Origin: Vibrio sp. LaRot3
GTDB taxonomy: Bacteria; Pseudomonadota; Gammaproteobacteria; Enterobacterales; Vibrionaceae
Assembly (NCBI RefSeq): GCF_027587025.1
Contig: NZ_JAPPTI010000003.1
Coordinates: forward strand, 248,001-312,000
DNA length: 64,000 bases
Direction: 5' to 3'
Shown: positions 27,606 to 39,026 of the stretch, piece after piece
Layout: every line of letters begins with the position of its first letter
Numbering within the stretch: the first letter of the stretch is position 1
Notes under the pieces: model-generated
Databases searched by the model: none
What the model was told of the DNA's origin: nothing
The model's input: only the letters and a program-made list of their open reading frames with translations
Made by a program: the position numbers and the translations under genes

Positions 27606-28100
27606 ATGGATATTGCTAACATGACACCACGCCGACCATATATGCTTCGTGCATTTTATGATTGGCTGGTGGACAACGATCTAACTCCTCACCTTGTTGT
27701 GGCGGCAACATTACCAGGCGTGCGCGTACCAGAAGAATTCATCCAAGATGGACAAATTATCCTGAACGTTGCTCCTCGTGCAGTTGGTAACCTACAGCTA
27801 GGTGATGATGAGATTACTTTCAACGCTCGCTTCAGTGGCCGTCCACATACTGTGATTGTGCCTTTGTATGCGGTTCAAGCTATCTATGCTCGTGAAAACG
27901 GCGCAGGTACAATGTTTGAGCCAGAAGAAGCGTACATGGAAGAGTTTGACGAAATTGAAGAAGAGTTTATCGACACGGTTGATGAGCAGCCTTCATCTCT
28001 TTCTCTAGCGACAGAAACCGAAGCTGAATCAGACGCTACGACACCTGACGATGAGCCTCCACGACCAAAAGGTCGCCCGAGCTTACGAGTGGTCAAGTAG
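27606..28100 (+). CDS. sspB: ClpXP adaptor SspB
   Basis: Delivers ssrA-tagged proteins from stalled ribosomes to ClpXP. The N-terminal substrate-binding domain starts MDIANMTPRRPYMLRAFYDW and runs to about residue 110. A long acidic linker follows, then the C-terminal ClpX-binding peptide RPSLRVVK, close to E. coli RPALRVVK. At 164 residues the length is normal. It is operonic with sspA. Confidence 0.95.
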   Translation: MDIANMTPRRPYMLRAFYDWLVDNDLTPHLVVAATLPGVRVPEEFIQDGQIILNVAPRAVGNLQLGDDEITFNARFSGRPHTVIVPLYAVQAIYARENGAGTMFEPEEAYMEEFDEIEEEFIDTVDEQPSSLSLATETEAESDATTPDDEPPRPKGRPSLRVVK

Positions 28101-28112
28101 TCAAAGAGTAAT

Positions 28113-28144
28113 AAAAAAGCAGCGTATTAACGCTGCTTTTTTTT
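28113..28144. terminator. Terminator sspB / dolP
   Basis: aaaaaagcagcg-tattaa-cgctgctttttttt between convergent sspB and dolP; usable in both directions. Confidence 0.9.
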
Positions 28145-28177
28145 GTGTTCGTTATTTTTTGTATGCGTTAAGCTCGA

Positions 28178-28747
28178 TTAATCGCCATATTGGAAAGCTT
28201 TAATCACTTGCTTCACATCAGAGATATTACGCGTAACTTCAGTCGCGACATCCCCATGATGGCGCGATACGTAGCCAAGCAAGAACACTTCTTTATCTTC
28301 AGTGATCACTTTCACTTTGATGCCATTAAGTTCTTCATTGGTGAGGAGTGCTGATTTCACTTTGGTCGTTATCCAGCTGTCATGGCTGATTTGGCCAAGT
28401 GAGAGTGGCTCTTTAATGCGAACTTGGTTGTGAATTTGATTCACCCCCTTCACTTCGCGAGCTTGCTGAATAAATTGATCCAAAAGCTGTTCGTCTTTGG
28501 ATTGTCCCATCAATACCACTGTACCTCGGTATGAACTTGCTGTGATTCGCACTTGCCCTTGGTAAGGGGCTTTATTAGTGATGCCTGCAACTTCAAACTC
28601 AATGTTATTGTCATTCCAGATCTCTTTTGTGGTTCGAGTATCAGTGACTAGGTTTACCGTTGTCGCAGCGCCAGCAACAAACACCCCAGCACAACCAGTG
28701 GTTGAGAGGAGTACTGCGCTGAGCATTAGGGCTTTTAATAATTTCAT
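28178..28747 (-). CDS. dolP: BON-domain outer-membrane lipoprotein DolP (YraP)
   Basis: Lipoprotein that supports outer-membrane integrity and, in E. coli, BAM function at division sites. The start at 28747 (MKLLKALMLSAVLLSTTGC) gives a proper lipoprotein signal with lipobox STTGC. The longer open frame would bury that signal. Two BON domains follow (about 45-115 and 120-185). The length is about 189 residues. It lies four bases after diaA in the lpoA-yraN-diaA-dolP run. Confidence 0.92.
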   Translation of the reverse strand: MKLLKALMLSAVLLSTTGCAGVFVAGAATTVNLVTDTRTTKEIWNDNNIEFEVAGITNKAPYQGQVRITASSYRGTVVLMGQSKDEQLLDQFIQQAREVKGVNQIHNQVRIKEPLSLGQISHDSWITTKVKSALLTNEELNGIKVKVITEDKEVFLLGYVSRHHGDVATEVTRNISDVKQVIKAFQYGD

Positions 28748-28751
28748 TTCG

Positions 28752-29345
<594 letters not shown>

Positions 29346-29714
29346 TTATCCTTGAGTAATTGCGTTTCTAATCCATTCGATATCGTCGCCTTGTTGATGA
29401 ATAGCGACTATATCGAATCGACACTCGGTGGTGTAAACGGACAAGCCTTGTTTTAGCAACCAAACATTTGCAGCCTTAATCAGGCGTTGTTGTTTAGTAT
29501 AAGTAACAGTTTCAGCTGCGTGTCCATAATTGGTTGTGTTGCGGTAGCGAACTTCAACAAACACAATGGCACTGCCATCTCGCATGATGAGGTCAAGCTC
29601 GCCCCCTTTGGCATGGAAGTTTCGCTCAATTAGTTTGAGGCCGCAACCACTAAGGTAATTCTCGGCTGCGGACTCATACAGTTTGCCTTTTCGAAACTTA
29701 CTCAGCAGTCCCAT
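29346..29714 (-). CDS. yraN: UPF0102 nuclease-fold protein YraN
   Basis: Small protein with a restriction-endonuclease-like fold and unknown cellular role. The PD-(D/E)XK-like residues are seen as GGELDLIMRDG and VFVEVRYR around residues 37-58. Length is 122. The start overlaps the end of lpoA by 17 bases, so coupling is likely. Confidence 0.88.
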   Translation of the reverse strand: MGLLSKFRKGKLYESAAENYLSGCGLKLIERNFHAKGGELDLIMRDGSAIVFVEVRYRNTTNYGHAAETVTYTKQQRLIKAANVWLLKQGLSVYTTECRFDIVAIHQQGDDIEWIRNAITQG

Positions 29715-31524
29715 TGCCGTGTTCTGCCCAGCTAATTTCGCGCTGTACTACACAGTGCTCATCAATACTGAGTTTGCCTGTGTTACCGTCGATACTGTAG
29801 CCATGTACCACTTTCATTTGTGGTAGTTGTTCCATCAGTAAGTACGCATCCATACCCAGTGCCTGTAAACGTTTCTCTGCATTAGAACCTTTTGGCCACA
29901 TTTGGTTCATTTGTGCTTCGATTGCGCTATTTGGCTGAATCAATAACGGAATATCACTGAACATCACGCCAGTTAAGTCTTCGTATTGCTGACGGCCGCT
30001 ATTACTGCGTGAGTTTGAGAATAGCTTAGGTGGTGTTGTGTCTGGGTTAATCGCCACTTCGATAAATGGTTTAATTAACGTTAGCTCTGAGCTGCCAGCA
30101 ACAATATAGACAGCATCTACATCACGGCGGCTGCGAGGTTGGCTTTCAAGCTTAATGCGTAGCAAAGATTGCATTTGGGTGATGTGCTGTTGGCTTTCTT
30201 GTAGACCAAACGCATTGTTCACGTCTTTTTGCAGTTGGCGCTTGTCAGTAAATAGGCTAACGGCAACTTTATTGTTGCTGTATTTGCTCCACTCTTCATC
30301 GAAGGCTTCGACAGCGCGCTGACCTAAACGGTTCTTTGGCGCAAGAATTAGCGGGTAACGGTAACCTTCAGTAAACAAGTGTTTTGCTGCTTGAGCGACT
30401 TCTTGTTCTGGCGAAAGCGCAAGGTAACAAACGCTAGTTCCGGTTTCTAGCTCGTCAGGAATATTCAACGCGAGCATAGGTATTGGTAACCCTTGGCTGT
30501 TACGAGTTTGCTTAAGTTTAGTGATGTTGTCTTTCACTAGCGGGCCAACCACAAAATCGACCTGTTTTTCAATTAAGGTCGCTTGTAACGACTCAACATC
30601 CGTTGTGTTGGTGTCAATGACGGTTAACGTTGCGTTCGCATCGCGCTGAGGATCGTTCATCATCTGTAGGATGAAACCATCACGGATAAGTTCAGCTTGT
30701 TTGGCAAACTTACCAGTTAGTGGCAACAGCAGCGCAGTATTTAGAGGCTTCGATATTTCAAGATTCAAGATGTCTTGAATTGACTGCGGTGTGTACTCTG
30801 CAGCAGGGTGCGTTGGGTTTTCTGCCAGCCATTGCTCAATGGTATTTTTCAGCTGACTGATATTACTACCCAATGTCGCGTTATAAATCGCTAGTTGACG
30901 CCAGCCATCAAACTCAGAATCGTTAACATCGATAGAGAATTCCGTGATTTGCTGTTCAGGGTATTGCGTTAGGTTTTGCCAAATTGCTTCTGCAATGAAC
31001 GCTTGTTGATCACGAGCTTCGTATTGAGACAATTGAGAGAGCTCACGTGCCGCTTCGAAGTAGTTTTGCTGTTCGCCAAACAGATCGGCTCTTAGCTGGT
31101 GATATTCACGCCACTGTTCATCGACTAATCGCCATGATGGGCGGAAGTTAAGTAGTTCAAGAGCTTGTTGATATTGCTCTTGGTCGTTAAGCAGCGTTGC
31201 ACGTGCAAGTTGCCATTCTGCTTGCTGTTTATCGGTCAAAGATTGGCGAGACAGGCGTTTGATAAGCAATTCGGCTTGTTGGGTGTCATTGGCTTTTACC
31301 GCGGCTTTAAGTGCCATGATCAACCAGTCGTTTTGCATACTGCCTTCGCTGCTGTCAGCTCGCATTAGGTAGTTGGTCGCTGGTTGAACAGGATCGAGCG
31401 TGATGTCGACATAATTGTAGTTTGACGTCGATGAAGTAGACGAACACGCCGCTAATGTCACTGCAAGGGCTACAGGAGTGAGTAAGCGTGATACACTTAA
31501 TCGCTTTTGGTTATTCTTGGCCAT
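29698..31524 (-). CDS. lpoA: Penicillin-binding-protein activator LpoA
   Basis: Outer-membrane lipoprotein that reaches through the wall to activate PBP1A. I place the start at 31524 (MAKNNQKR), which gives a lipoprotein signal with lipobox LAAC. The upstream frame extension is not needed. The N-terminal half is helical (TPR-like) and the C-terminal half resembles periplasmic binding proteins (ALLLPLTGKFAKQA onward). About 608 residues. It is transcribed away from rsmI across only 63 bases, so the divergent promoters are very compact. Confidence 0.92.
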   Translation of the reverse strand: MAKNNQKRLSVSRLLTPVALAVTLAACSSTSSTSNYNYVDITLDPVQPATNYLMRADSSEGSMQNDWLIMALKAAVKANDTQQAELLIKRLSRQSLTDKQQAEWQLARATLLNDQEQYQQALELLNFRPSWRLVDEQWREYHQLRADLFGEQQNYFEAARELSQLSQYEARDQQAFIAEAIWQNLTQYPEQQITEFSIDVNDSEFDGWRQLAIYNATLGSNISQLKNTIEQWLAENPTHPAAEYTPQSIQDILNLEISKPLNTALLLPLTGKFAKQAELIRDGFILQMMNDPQRDANATLTVIDTNTTDVESLQATLIEKQVDFVVGPLVKDNITKLKQTRNSQGLPIPMLALNIPDELETGTSVCYLALSPEQEVAQAAKHLFTEGYRYPLILAPKNRLGQRAVEAFDEEWSKYSNNKVAVSLFTDKRQLQKDVNNAFGLQESQQHITQMQSLLRIKLESQPRSRRDVDAVYIVAGSSELTLIKPFIEVAINPDTTPPKLFSNSRSNSGRQQYEDLTGVMFSDIPLLIQPNSAIEAQMNQMWPKGSNAEKRLQALGMDAYLLMEQLPQMKVVHGYSIDGNTGKLSIDEHCVVQREISWAEHGNGTAE

Positions 31525-31587
31525 GAGTTCTTCGTTAATTCCGTATAAAATTGTGTCTATATTAATCGTTGAAGTGATGCTAAACAA

Positions 31588-32451
31588 ATGACAGATAACA
31601 AAACCTTACCTGCACAGATCCCAACTCTCTACATTGTACCGACTCCAATCGGTAATTTGGGTGATATTACCCAACGCGCGATAGAAGTGCTATCAAGTGT
31701 CGATCTGATTGCTGCAGAAGATACCCGTCATACGGGGAAATTGTTGTCTCATTTTGGCATTACTACCAAAACCTATCCGCTCCATGATCACAATGAGCAA
31801 CAAAAAGCACAAGTATTAGTTGAGAAATTACTGTCTGGGCAGTCTATTGCGCTGGTTTCAGACGCTGGTACGCCGCTTATTAGTGATCCAGGTTACCACC
31901 TTGTGTCTCAGTGTCGTCAGGCGGGCGTTAAAGTTGTTCCTCTTCCTGGTGCATGTGCCGTTATTACCGCACTAAGTGCCTCAGGATTGCCATCTGATCG
32001 CTTTAGTTTTGAAGGTTTCTTACCACCTAAGAGCAAAGGCCGCAAAGATAAGTTTCTTGAAATCGCGAAAGTGGAACGCACTTGTATCTTTTATGAATCA
32101 CCACACCGCATTTTAGACTCATTAGCCGATATGCTCGACATTTTAGGCCCGCAGCGTGAAGTGGTGCTTGCTCGTGAGATCACCAAAACGTTTGAGACTT
32201 TCCAAGGTCTACCATTAGGTGAATTGGTTGAATGGGTTAAACAAGATGAAAATCAACAGCGTGGCGAAATGGTGCTTCTAATTCACGGTCATCGTGAAAC
32301 TGTAGAAGAGAGCTTACCTGAAGAAGCAACACGCACGCTTGCCATTTTGACTAAAGAACTGCCATTGAAAAAAGCAGCCGCTTTAGCCGCTGAAATTTAT
32401 AACTTGAAGAAAAACGCATTGTACAAATGGGGTTTAGACAACCTAGATTAA
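31588..32451 (+). CDS. rsmI: 16S rRNA 2'-O-ribose C1402 methyltransferase RsmI
   Basis: SAM-dependent tetrapyrrole-methylase-fold enzyme that methylates the ribose of C1402 in the ribosomal P site; it acts with RsmH on the same nucleotide. The signature TPIGNLGD is at 19-26, and later blocks are [11 protein letters not shown] and [15 protein letters not shown]. 287 residues. rsmH, the partner that adds the N4 methyl, lies 720 bases downstream beyond rnpB. Confidence 0.94.
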   Translation: MTDNKTLPAQIPTLYIVPTPIGNLGDITQRAIEVLSSVDLIAAEDTRHTGKLLSHFGITTKTYPLHDHNEQQKAQVLVEKLLSGQSIALVSDAGTPLISDPGYHLVSQCRQAGVKVVPLPGACAVITALSASGLPSDRFSFEGFLPPKSKGRKDKFLEIAKVERTCIFYESPHRILDSLADMLDILGPQREVVLAREITKTFETFQGLPLGELVEWVKQDENQQRGEMVLLIHGHRETVEESLPEEATRTLAILTKELPLKKAAALAAEIYNLKKNALYKWGLDNLD

Positions 32452-32519
32452 TCTTTTAGGCTAATTTGTACAAAAACACGGCACTTGAGCGGTGCATTAC
32501 ATCATATCTGTGATCTCGC

Positions 32520-32548
32520 TAGACACTGTGAGGCAATCCCTATACAAT
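32520..32548 (+). promoter_or_regulatory. rnpB promoter
   Basis: -35 TAGACA (32520-32525), a 17-bp spacer and -10 TACAAT (32543-32548) place transcription start at about 32556-32557, exactly at the aligned 5' end of the RNA. Confidence 0.75.
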
Positions 32549-32556
32549 CCGCCCTC

Positions 32557-32986
<430 letters not shown>

Positions 32987-32993
32987 ATTCGAG

Positions 32994-33028
32994 ACCCACC
33001 ATAATCCTACGGTTATGGTGGGTTTTTT
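32994..33028 (+). terminator. rnpB terminator
   Basis: acccaccataa-tcctacgg-ttatggtgggttttttg immediately after the RNase P RNA 3' end. Confidence 0.92.
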
Positions 33029-33172
33029 GCTTTTTATTGACGAAAACAATAACTCAAGCGATAAACTTAGCGCAATGTCACGTGATGCATGCGTTCAAGG
33101 GTGGCGATAAGCGACTAAATCAGTACACTGAAGAGTTAAAGCGCGTCAATGCGACGGCGAGAAGAGATAACT

Positions 33173-34123
33173 ATGACAGAAGCATTTAAACACGTATCGG
33201 TATTGTTGCATGAGTCCATTGATGGCCTAGCGATCAAATCTGACGGTATTTACATTGATGGTACTTTTGGCCGCGGCGGTCATAGCCGTACCATTTTATC
33301 TCAGCTAGGTGAAAACGGCCGCTTATACAGCATCGACCGTGACCCTCAAGCCATCGCAGAAGCGAACAAAATTGACGATCCTCGCTTTACCATTATTCAT
33401 GGTCCATTCTCCGGTATGGCTGAATACGCGAAAGACTACAACTTAGTGGGTAAGGTAGACGGTGTGCTACTCGATCTTGGGGTTTCTTCTCCACAGCTTG
33501 ATGATGCTGAACGTGGTTTTAGCTTTATGAAAGATGGCCCATTAGATATGCGTATGGACCCAACGTCAGGCATTCCAGTATCTCAATGGCTAATGGAAGC
33601 AGACCTTGATGATATTACTTGGGTCATCCGTGAGTTTGGTGAAGACAAACACGCACGTCGCATCGCTAAAGGGATTGTGGCTTATCGTGAAAACGAAGAG
33701 AACGAACCATTAACGCGTACTGGTCAATTGGCAAAACTTATCTCAGATGTTGCGCCAAAAAGCTTTAAAGAGAAAAAGCACCCTGCGACTCGTGCTTTCC
33801 AAGCGTTTCGAATTTACATCAACAGTGAACTAGAAGAGATTGATACGGCGTTGAAAGGTGCGGCAAGTATTCTTGCGCCAGAAGGTCGTTTGTCTGTCAT
33901 CAGCTTCCATTCACTAGAAGATCGCATGGTGAAACGTTTTATTCGTAAAGAGAGTAAAGGCCCTGAAGTGCCACATGGCATCCCACTGACAGAGGCTCAG
34001 ATCAAAGAGCTTGGAAGCGCGAATATGAAGCCAATCGGCAAAGCGATTAAGCCAAGCAAACAAGAAGTTGAGCACAATACTCGCTCGCGTAGCTCAGTAT
34101 TACGTATTGCCGAAAAGCTGTAA
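33173..34123 (+). CDS. rsmH: 16S rRNA m4C1402 N4-methyltransferase RsmH (MraW)
   Basis: Adds the N4 methyl to C1402 of 16S rRNA. I take ATG 33173 ([12 protein letters not shown]), the conserved family start, instead of an open-frame extension of eight codons. The SAM site is seen as [10 protein letters not shown] near residue 35. The [11 protein letters not shown] and [13 protein letters not shown] blocks are diagnostic. 316 residues. It heads the dcw cluster here, since no mraZ precedes it; ftsL follows after six bases. Confidence 0.95.
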   Translation: MTEAFKHVSVLLHESIDGLAIKSDGIYIDGTFGRGGHSRTILSQLGENGRLYSIDRDPQAIAEANKIDDPRFTIIHGPFSGMAEYAKDYNLVGKVDGVLLDLGVSSPQLDDAERGFSFMKDGPLDMRMDPTSGIPVSQWLMEADLDDITWVIREFGEDKHARRIAKGIVAYRENEENEPLTRTGQLAKLISDVAPKSFKEKKHPATRAFQAFRIYINSELEEIDTALKGAASILAPEGRLSVISFHSLEDRMVKRFIRKESKGPEVPHGIPLTEAQIKELGSANMKPIGKAIKPSKQEVEHNTRSRSSVLRIAEKL

Positions 34124-34129
34124 TTAATC

Positions 34130-34447
34130 ATGTCAAAAGCCACTCCTAACCTAGCTAAAATTATCGCGCTCGACTTGCTCACTGTTGGCAAGCTCCCACT
34201 ATTTATGCTGATGGTTATTTTTGCTAGCGCAATGGGAGTGGTATTTACCACCCATCACACCCGACAAGCCATTTCAGAAAAAGACCAAGCTTTGGTCGAG
34301 CGTGAGCGCCTCGACAACGAGTGGCGCAACTTGTTATTGGAAGAAACTGCACTGGCGGAGCATAGCCGAGTTCAAGAGTTCGCCAAGCAAGAACTTGAAA
34401 TGAAGCGCCCTGACTCTGATAAAGAAGTGGTGATTGATTTACCATGA
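34130..34447 (+). CDS. ftsL: Cell-division protein FtsL
   Basis: Bitopic inner-membrane protein of the FtsQLB complex that activates septal wall synthesis. It has a short cytoplasmic N-terminus, one membrane helix (about residues 23-42, LPLFMLMVIFASAMGVVFT) and a periplasmic coiled coil. 105 residues. It is assigned by position between rsmH and ftsI together with this architecture, since FtsL sequences diverge. The stop overlaps the ftsI start by four bases. Confidence 0.9.
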   Translation: MSKATPNLAKIIALDLLTVGKLPLFMLMVIFASAMGVVFTTHHTRQAISEKDQALVERERLDNEWRNLLLEETALAEHSRVQEFAKQELEMKRPDSDKEVVIDLP

Positions 34448-36171
34448 GTTCAACGAAAGCCAAGCCTGCTGCTAAACAAACCCAACCTGAGCCGCCACAG
34501 CTGATTCGCTGGCGCTTTTATCTCGTCCTATTCTTTGTTTTTCTTATCTTTGCTGCTTTGGTGGCGCGCATCGGTTATATCCAAATCATTGAACCGGATA
34601 ATTTAATTAAACAAGGCGACATGCGTTCGATTCGCGCCAAAACCTTGCATTCTGCACGCGGTATTATCTCTGACCGTAATGGTGAAGCCTTGGCAGTGAG
34701 CGTGCCAGTAGAAGCGGTTTGGGCCGACCCTGCCACTATTTTCAAAAAAGGCGGTCTTGAAGATGTAGACCGTTGGCATGCGCTAGCCGATGTACTTGGC
34801 TTAGAGCGCCAAGGTTTGATCGATAAAATCAATGCTAATAAAAAGCGCCGTTTTATCTACTTACAGCGTCAAGTTAGCCCTGCGATGGCAAATTATATTC
34901 GTGAACTTAAGCTAGCCGGTGTCGGTTTGAAGGCGGAATCTCGTCGCTACTACCCAGCAGGTGAAGTTAGTGCCCACTTAGTTGGTGTGACTGGTATTGA
35001 TGGTCATGGCTTGGAAGGGGTAGAGCGCAGTTACGATAAATGGCTGACTGGTGAAGCGGGTAAGCGCATTATCCGTAAAGACCGATACGGCCGTGTGGTG
35101 GAAAATATTTCTTTAGAAGAGCGTGAAGAGGGTAAGCCGTTAGAGTTAACTGTCGATCAGCGCCTTCAAGCGATTGCTTATCGAGCGATTAAGCAGGCCG
35201 TTGCCGACTACCGAGCAACGTCTGGCTCTGCGGTTATTTTAGATGTAAAAACCGGCGCCGTGTTAGCCATGGTGAATGCGCCTTCTTATAACCCAAACAA
35301 CCGTTCTGATTTGCAATCAGCAAAAATGCGTAACCGCGTCATCACGGATGCGTTTGAGCCGGGCTCAACCATTAAACCATTTGTGGTTCTAGCCGCGTTA
35401 GAAAACGGCACCGCGGATGAAAATACGATCATCGATACTGGTCACGGCATTATGCAAGTGGGTGGTAGTCGTGTGCGTGATGTATCTAAAGTAGGCAAAG
35501 CGGACCTTACGACTATTTTGAAAAAGTCGAGTAACATCGGTGTCGCGAAGTTGGCGCTTGATATGCCATTAGAAGCGTTACTCGGTATGTATAGCTCGGT
35601 TGGTTTTGGTGAGGTGTCTGGCTTAAACCTAGTGGGTGAAACGCAAGGTATTTTCCCTAACCGCCGACGCTGGTCGAAATTTGAAATTGCGACATTATCG
35701 TTTGGTTATGGCTTAACCATTACGCCTTTGCAGCTCGCTCATGCTTATGCAACGTTAGGTAATTATGGTAAATATCAGCCAGTTCATATTATCGAAAATA
35801 ACCAGCAAGATTTTTCACGCCAAGTGATTGATGAGCACAATGCTCGATTAGTGCTGGGTATGCTTGAAACGGTGACTCAACCCGGTGGTACGGCAACGAA
35901 AGCCGCCGTGCCAGGCTATCGAGTAGCGGCTAAAACCGGTACGTCACGTAAAGCGGTCGCAGGCGGTTATGGTGACCAATATTTTGCTTATACAGCCGGT
36001 GTGGCACCTGCTAGTGACCCGAGGGTTGCGTTGGTGGTGGTGGTTAATGAACCTCAAGGTGATAACTACTACGGCGGTTCGGTCGCGGGCCCTGTCTTTT
36101 CTGAAATAATGAAAAGTAGCTTGCAGATCCTAAACGTCGCACCGGACGAAAATAGATTTAAACAGGAATAG
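34444..36171 (+). CDS. ftsI: Septal peptidoglycan transpeptidase FtsI (PBP3)
   Basis: Cross-links septal peptidoglycan and is the target of some beta-lactams. One membrane helix (about 22-43) is followed by the pedestal domain and the transpeptidase domain. The active-site motifs are STIK (308-311, nucleophile Ser308), SSN (362-364) and KTG (497-499). 575 residues, close to E. coli PBP3. murE follows 12 bases on. Confidence 0.96.
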   Translation: MSSTKAKPAAKQTQPEPPQLIRWRFYLVLFFVFLIFAALVARIGYIQIIEPDNLIKQGDMRSIRAKTLHSARGIISDRNGEALAVSVPVEAVWADPATIFKKGGLEDVDRWHALADVLGLERQGLIDKINANKKRRFIYLQRQVSPAMANYIRELKLAGVGLKAESRRYYPAGEVSAHLVGVTGIDGHGLEGVERSYDKWLTGEAGKRIIRKDRYGRVVENISLEEREEGKPLELTVDQRLQAIAYRAIKQAVADYRATSGSAVILDVKTGAVLAMVNAPSYNPNNRSDLQSAKMRNRVITDAFEPGSTIKPFVVLAALENGTADENTIIDTGHGIMQVGGSRVRDVSKVGKADLTTILKKSSNIGVAKLALDMPLEALLGMYSSVGFGEVSGLNLVGETQGIFPNRRRWSKFEIATLSFGYGLTITPLQLAHAYATLGNYGKYQPVHIIENNQQDFSRQVIDEHNARLVLGMLETVTQPGGTATKAAVPGYRVAAKTGTSRKAVAGGYGDQYFAYTAGVAPASDPRVALVVVVNEPQGDNYYGGSVAGPVFSEIMKSSLQILNVAPDENRFKQE

Positions 36172-36183
36172 TGAGAGTTAGGA

Positions 36184-37671
36184 ATGTCGAAAAGACTCAC
36201 TCTATCAGAACTACTTGCGCCATGGCTTGAACCTTCGTTTGAGCAGCAAGGTTCAAATATCCAAGTTCATTCTCTAGAGCTGGACAGCCGTAAAGTCATT
36301 AATGGAACGACTTTTATTGCCATTAAAGGTCATGCTGTTGATGGTCGGAAATTTATCCCATCAGCCATTAAACAAGGCGCTAATGCGGTTATTGCTGAGG
36401 CATGCGAGCAGAAAAGTCATGGTGTGACTGAGCACCATGATGGTGTATTGGTGGTGTATCTTGCTGATTTGAGCTCGATTTTGTCTGAGCTAGCAGGTCG
36501 TTTATACGCTGACCATAACAACCAATTGATTGGTGTAACCGGCACCAATGGTAAAACCACTATCACCCAACTGATTGCGCAATGGCTAGATTTAGTTGGT
36601 CAACGTGCAGCGGTAATGGGCACAACGGGTAACGGCTTTCTAGACAATCTTCAGCCCGCTGCGAACACGACCGGTAATGCGGTTGAAGTACAAAGCTCGA
36701 TTGCTCAACTAGCCGAGCAAGGTGCTAATTACACGGCGTTGGAAGTCTCTTCACATGGCCTTGTCCAAGGCCGAGTTAAAGCGCTGCCTTTTGTTGCTGG
36801 CGTATTTACAAACTTGAGCCGTGACCATCTCGATTACCATGGCACGATGGAAGAATACGGCGAAGCGAAGTTTACTCTGTTTAGTACGCATCAATGCGAT
36901 CAAGCGATCATCAATGTGGATGATAACGTTGGCCATGCATGGATGGCTCGCTTAGACAATGCCATTGCTGTGTCTCTTAAGCCGACTGCGTTTGAACGTG
37001 CAGTTTGGGCCAATCAAGTGGATTACTCAGAGTCGGGTATCGATATTCAATTTGATGGCAGTTTTGGTTCAGGTGAACTGAGTATTCCGCTGATTGGTGA
37101 ATTCAATGCGAGTAACGCCTTACTCGCATTTACTACTTTGCTGGCATTGGGTATTGATAAGCAGCAGTTGATTGAAACTGCGACTCAGCTTGTTCCGGTA
37201 TTAGGTCGCATGGAGCTATTTGCTAATCCGAGCCAAGCTAAAGTGGTGGTAGATTACGCCCATACACCAGATGCGCTAGAAAAAGCACTGCTGGCGCTGC
37301 GTGTTCACTGCCAAGGTAAGCTTTGGGCTATCTTCGGTTGCGGCGGTGACCGCGATGCAGGTAAACGTCCGATGATGGCCGAAATTGGTGAGCGATTAGC
37401 GGATTACGTCATTTTAGCCGATGACAACCCACGCAGTGAATCCCCACAAGCCATCATCAAAGATATGCTGGCGGGTATGCAATCTCCACAAAGCGCCATC
37501 GTCGAGCATGATCGCTTCAAAGCGTTGCAACATGCGTTAGATAACGCATCACCGCAAGACATTATTTTATTGGCTGGTAAAGGCCATGAAGATTACCAAG
37601 TATTGGCCACTGAAACAGTCCATTACTCAGATCGTGAATCGGCTCAGCAGTTACTAGGATTATCCGCATGA
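36184..37671 (+). CDS. murE: UDP-MurNAc-tripeptide synthetase MurE
   Basis: Adds meso-diaminopimelate to UDP-MurNAc-L-Ala-D-Glu. The ATP site is [10 protein letters not shown] (near 120). The DNPR motif in LADDNPRSE near residue 420 selects meso-DAP rather than lysine, which fits a Gram-negative wall. 495 residues. It overlaps murF by four bases. Confidence 0.96.
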   Translation: MSKRLTLSELLAPWLEPSFEQQGSNIQVHSLELDSRKVINGTTFIAIKGHAVDGRKFIPSAIKQGANAVIAEACEQKSHGVTEHHDGVLVVYLADLSSILSELAGRLYADHNNQLIGVTGTNGKTTITQLIAQWLDLVGQRAAVMGTTGNGFLDNLQPAANTTGNAVEVQSSIAQLAEQGANYTALEVSSHGLVQGRVKALPFVAGVFTNLSRDHLDYHGTMEEYGEAKFTLFSTHQCDQAIINVDDNVGHAWMARLDNAIAVSLKPTAFERAVWANQVDYSESGIDIQFDGSFGSGELSIPLIGEFNASNALLAFTTLLALGIDKQQLIETATQLVPVLGRMELFANPSQAKVVVDYAHTPDALEKALLALRVHCQGKLWAIFGCGGDRDAGKRPMMAEIGERLADYVILADDNPRSESPQAIIKDMLAGMQSPQSAIVEHDRFKALQHALDNASPQDIILLAGKGHEDYQVLATETVHYSDRESAQQLLGLSA

Positions 37672-39026
37672 TTTCATTTAGCTTGAAGCAAATTTGCCCA
37701 GAGATTGAGGCTGAGTTAGTTGGCAATGATTGCCAAATTGATTTGGTATCGACCGACACGCGTCAGATTGAATCGGGCTCTTTATTTGTGGCGTTGATTG
37801 GCGAACGTTTTGATGCGCACGATTTTGTTCAGCAAGCTGTTGATGCTGGCGCGTCAGCGGTACTCGTTAGTCGCCAGTTGGAGATTGAGATTCCTCAATT
37901 GGTGGTTGCTGATACGCGTATTGCTCTTGGTAAAATTGGCGCTTATGTACATCAACAAGCAGCAACGCCAACCGTCGCGATTACCGGTAGTTGTGGTAAA
38001 ACGACGGTAAAAGAAATGGTCGCCAGCATTATGGCTCAGCAAGGCCAGGTGTTGTTTACTGCGGGTAACTTTAACAACGATATCGGCGTGCCATTAACGT
38101 TACTTCGTTCAACCGAGCAAGATGATTATGCGGTGATTGAACTTGGTGCGAACCACATTGGTGAAATTGCTTATACCTCTGAATTAGTGAAACCGGATGT
38201 GGCGCTGGTTAATAATGTTGCAGCAGCACACTTAGAAGGTTTTGGTTCGATTGATGGTGTTAAACAAGCCAAAGGTGAAATCTATCAAGGTTTGAAATCT
38301 GGTGGTGTGGCGATTGTGAACTTAGATAGTCACGGTGGTGACTACTGGCAGCAAGCTCTGGCTGATAAGCAAGTTAAAACGTTCTCGATTACCGATCGTA
38401 GCGCCGATTATTACGCAGACAACGTGAGTTTGAATGATCTTGGCGAAGCGTCGTTTAATCTACATTCACCACTAGGTTCGAAATCGATTCATCTCGGTAT
38501 TATTGGCCAACACAATGTGGCGAATGCTTTGGCTGCGACTGCATTGGCGGTAGAGTTAGGCGCAAGCTTAGATATGGTCGTGTCGGGTTTAGCAAATCCA
38601 AGCCAAGCAAAAGGTCGAGTTGAGGCTATTGAACTGACGGATACGATCAAATTGATCGACGACAGCTATAATGCGAGCGTACCGGCAATGAAGGCTGCTG
38701 CTGATCTGTTAGCTGGTTTTAGCGGCATCCATTGGCTCATTTTGGGTAACATGGCAGAGTTAGGCGAGGAAAGTCTTGCACTTCACCGCCAAGTCGGGGA
38801 ACATGCAGCCCCATTTAATTTTGAGTATGTGTTGACCTACGGCGAAGATACCAAAGCAATTAGCGAGGTTTGCCAAGGTACTCACTTTGATACTCACAAC
38901 ACTATGATTGAATTTATTAAGCAGCGAATCTCGCAACATTCTGAGCCTCAAACTTTACTTGTTAAAGGCGCAAATAGTGCGGGTATGAGTAAAATAGCCG
39001 CTGCTTTGAAGGAGATGTATTCATGA
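37668..39026 (+). CDS. murF: UDP-MurNAc-pentapeptide synthetase MurF
   Basis: Joins D-Ala-D-Ala to the tripeptide precursor. Mur-ligase architecture with ATP site [12 protein letters not shown] (near 106-117), ligand blocks [13 protein letters not shown] and [10 protein letters not shown], and the [15 protein letters not shown] block in the C-terminal part. 452 residues. It overlaps both murE and mraY by four bases, showing tight coupling. Confidence 0.96.
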   Translation: MISFSLKQICPEIEAELVGNDCQIDLVSTDTRQIESGSLFVALIGERFDAHDFVQQAVDAGASAVLVSRQLEIEIPQLVVADTRIALGKIGAYVHQQAATPTVAITGSCGKTTVKEMVASIMAQQGQVLFTAGNFNNDIGVPLTLLRSTEQDDYAVIELGANHIGEIAYTSELVKPDVALVNNVAAAHLEGFGSIDGVKQAKGEIYQGLKSGGVAIVNLDSHGGDYWQQALADKQVKTFSITDRSADYYADNVSLNDLGEASFNLHSPLGSKSIHLGIIGQHNVANALAATALAVELGASLDMVVSGLANPSQAKGRVEAIELTDTIKLIDDSYNASVPAMKAAADLLAGFSGIHWLILGNMAELGEESLALHRQVGEHAAPFNFEYVLTYGEDTKAISEVCQGTHFDTHNTMIEFIKQRISQHSEPQTLLVKGANSAGMSKIAAALKEMYS

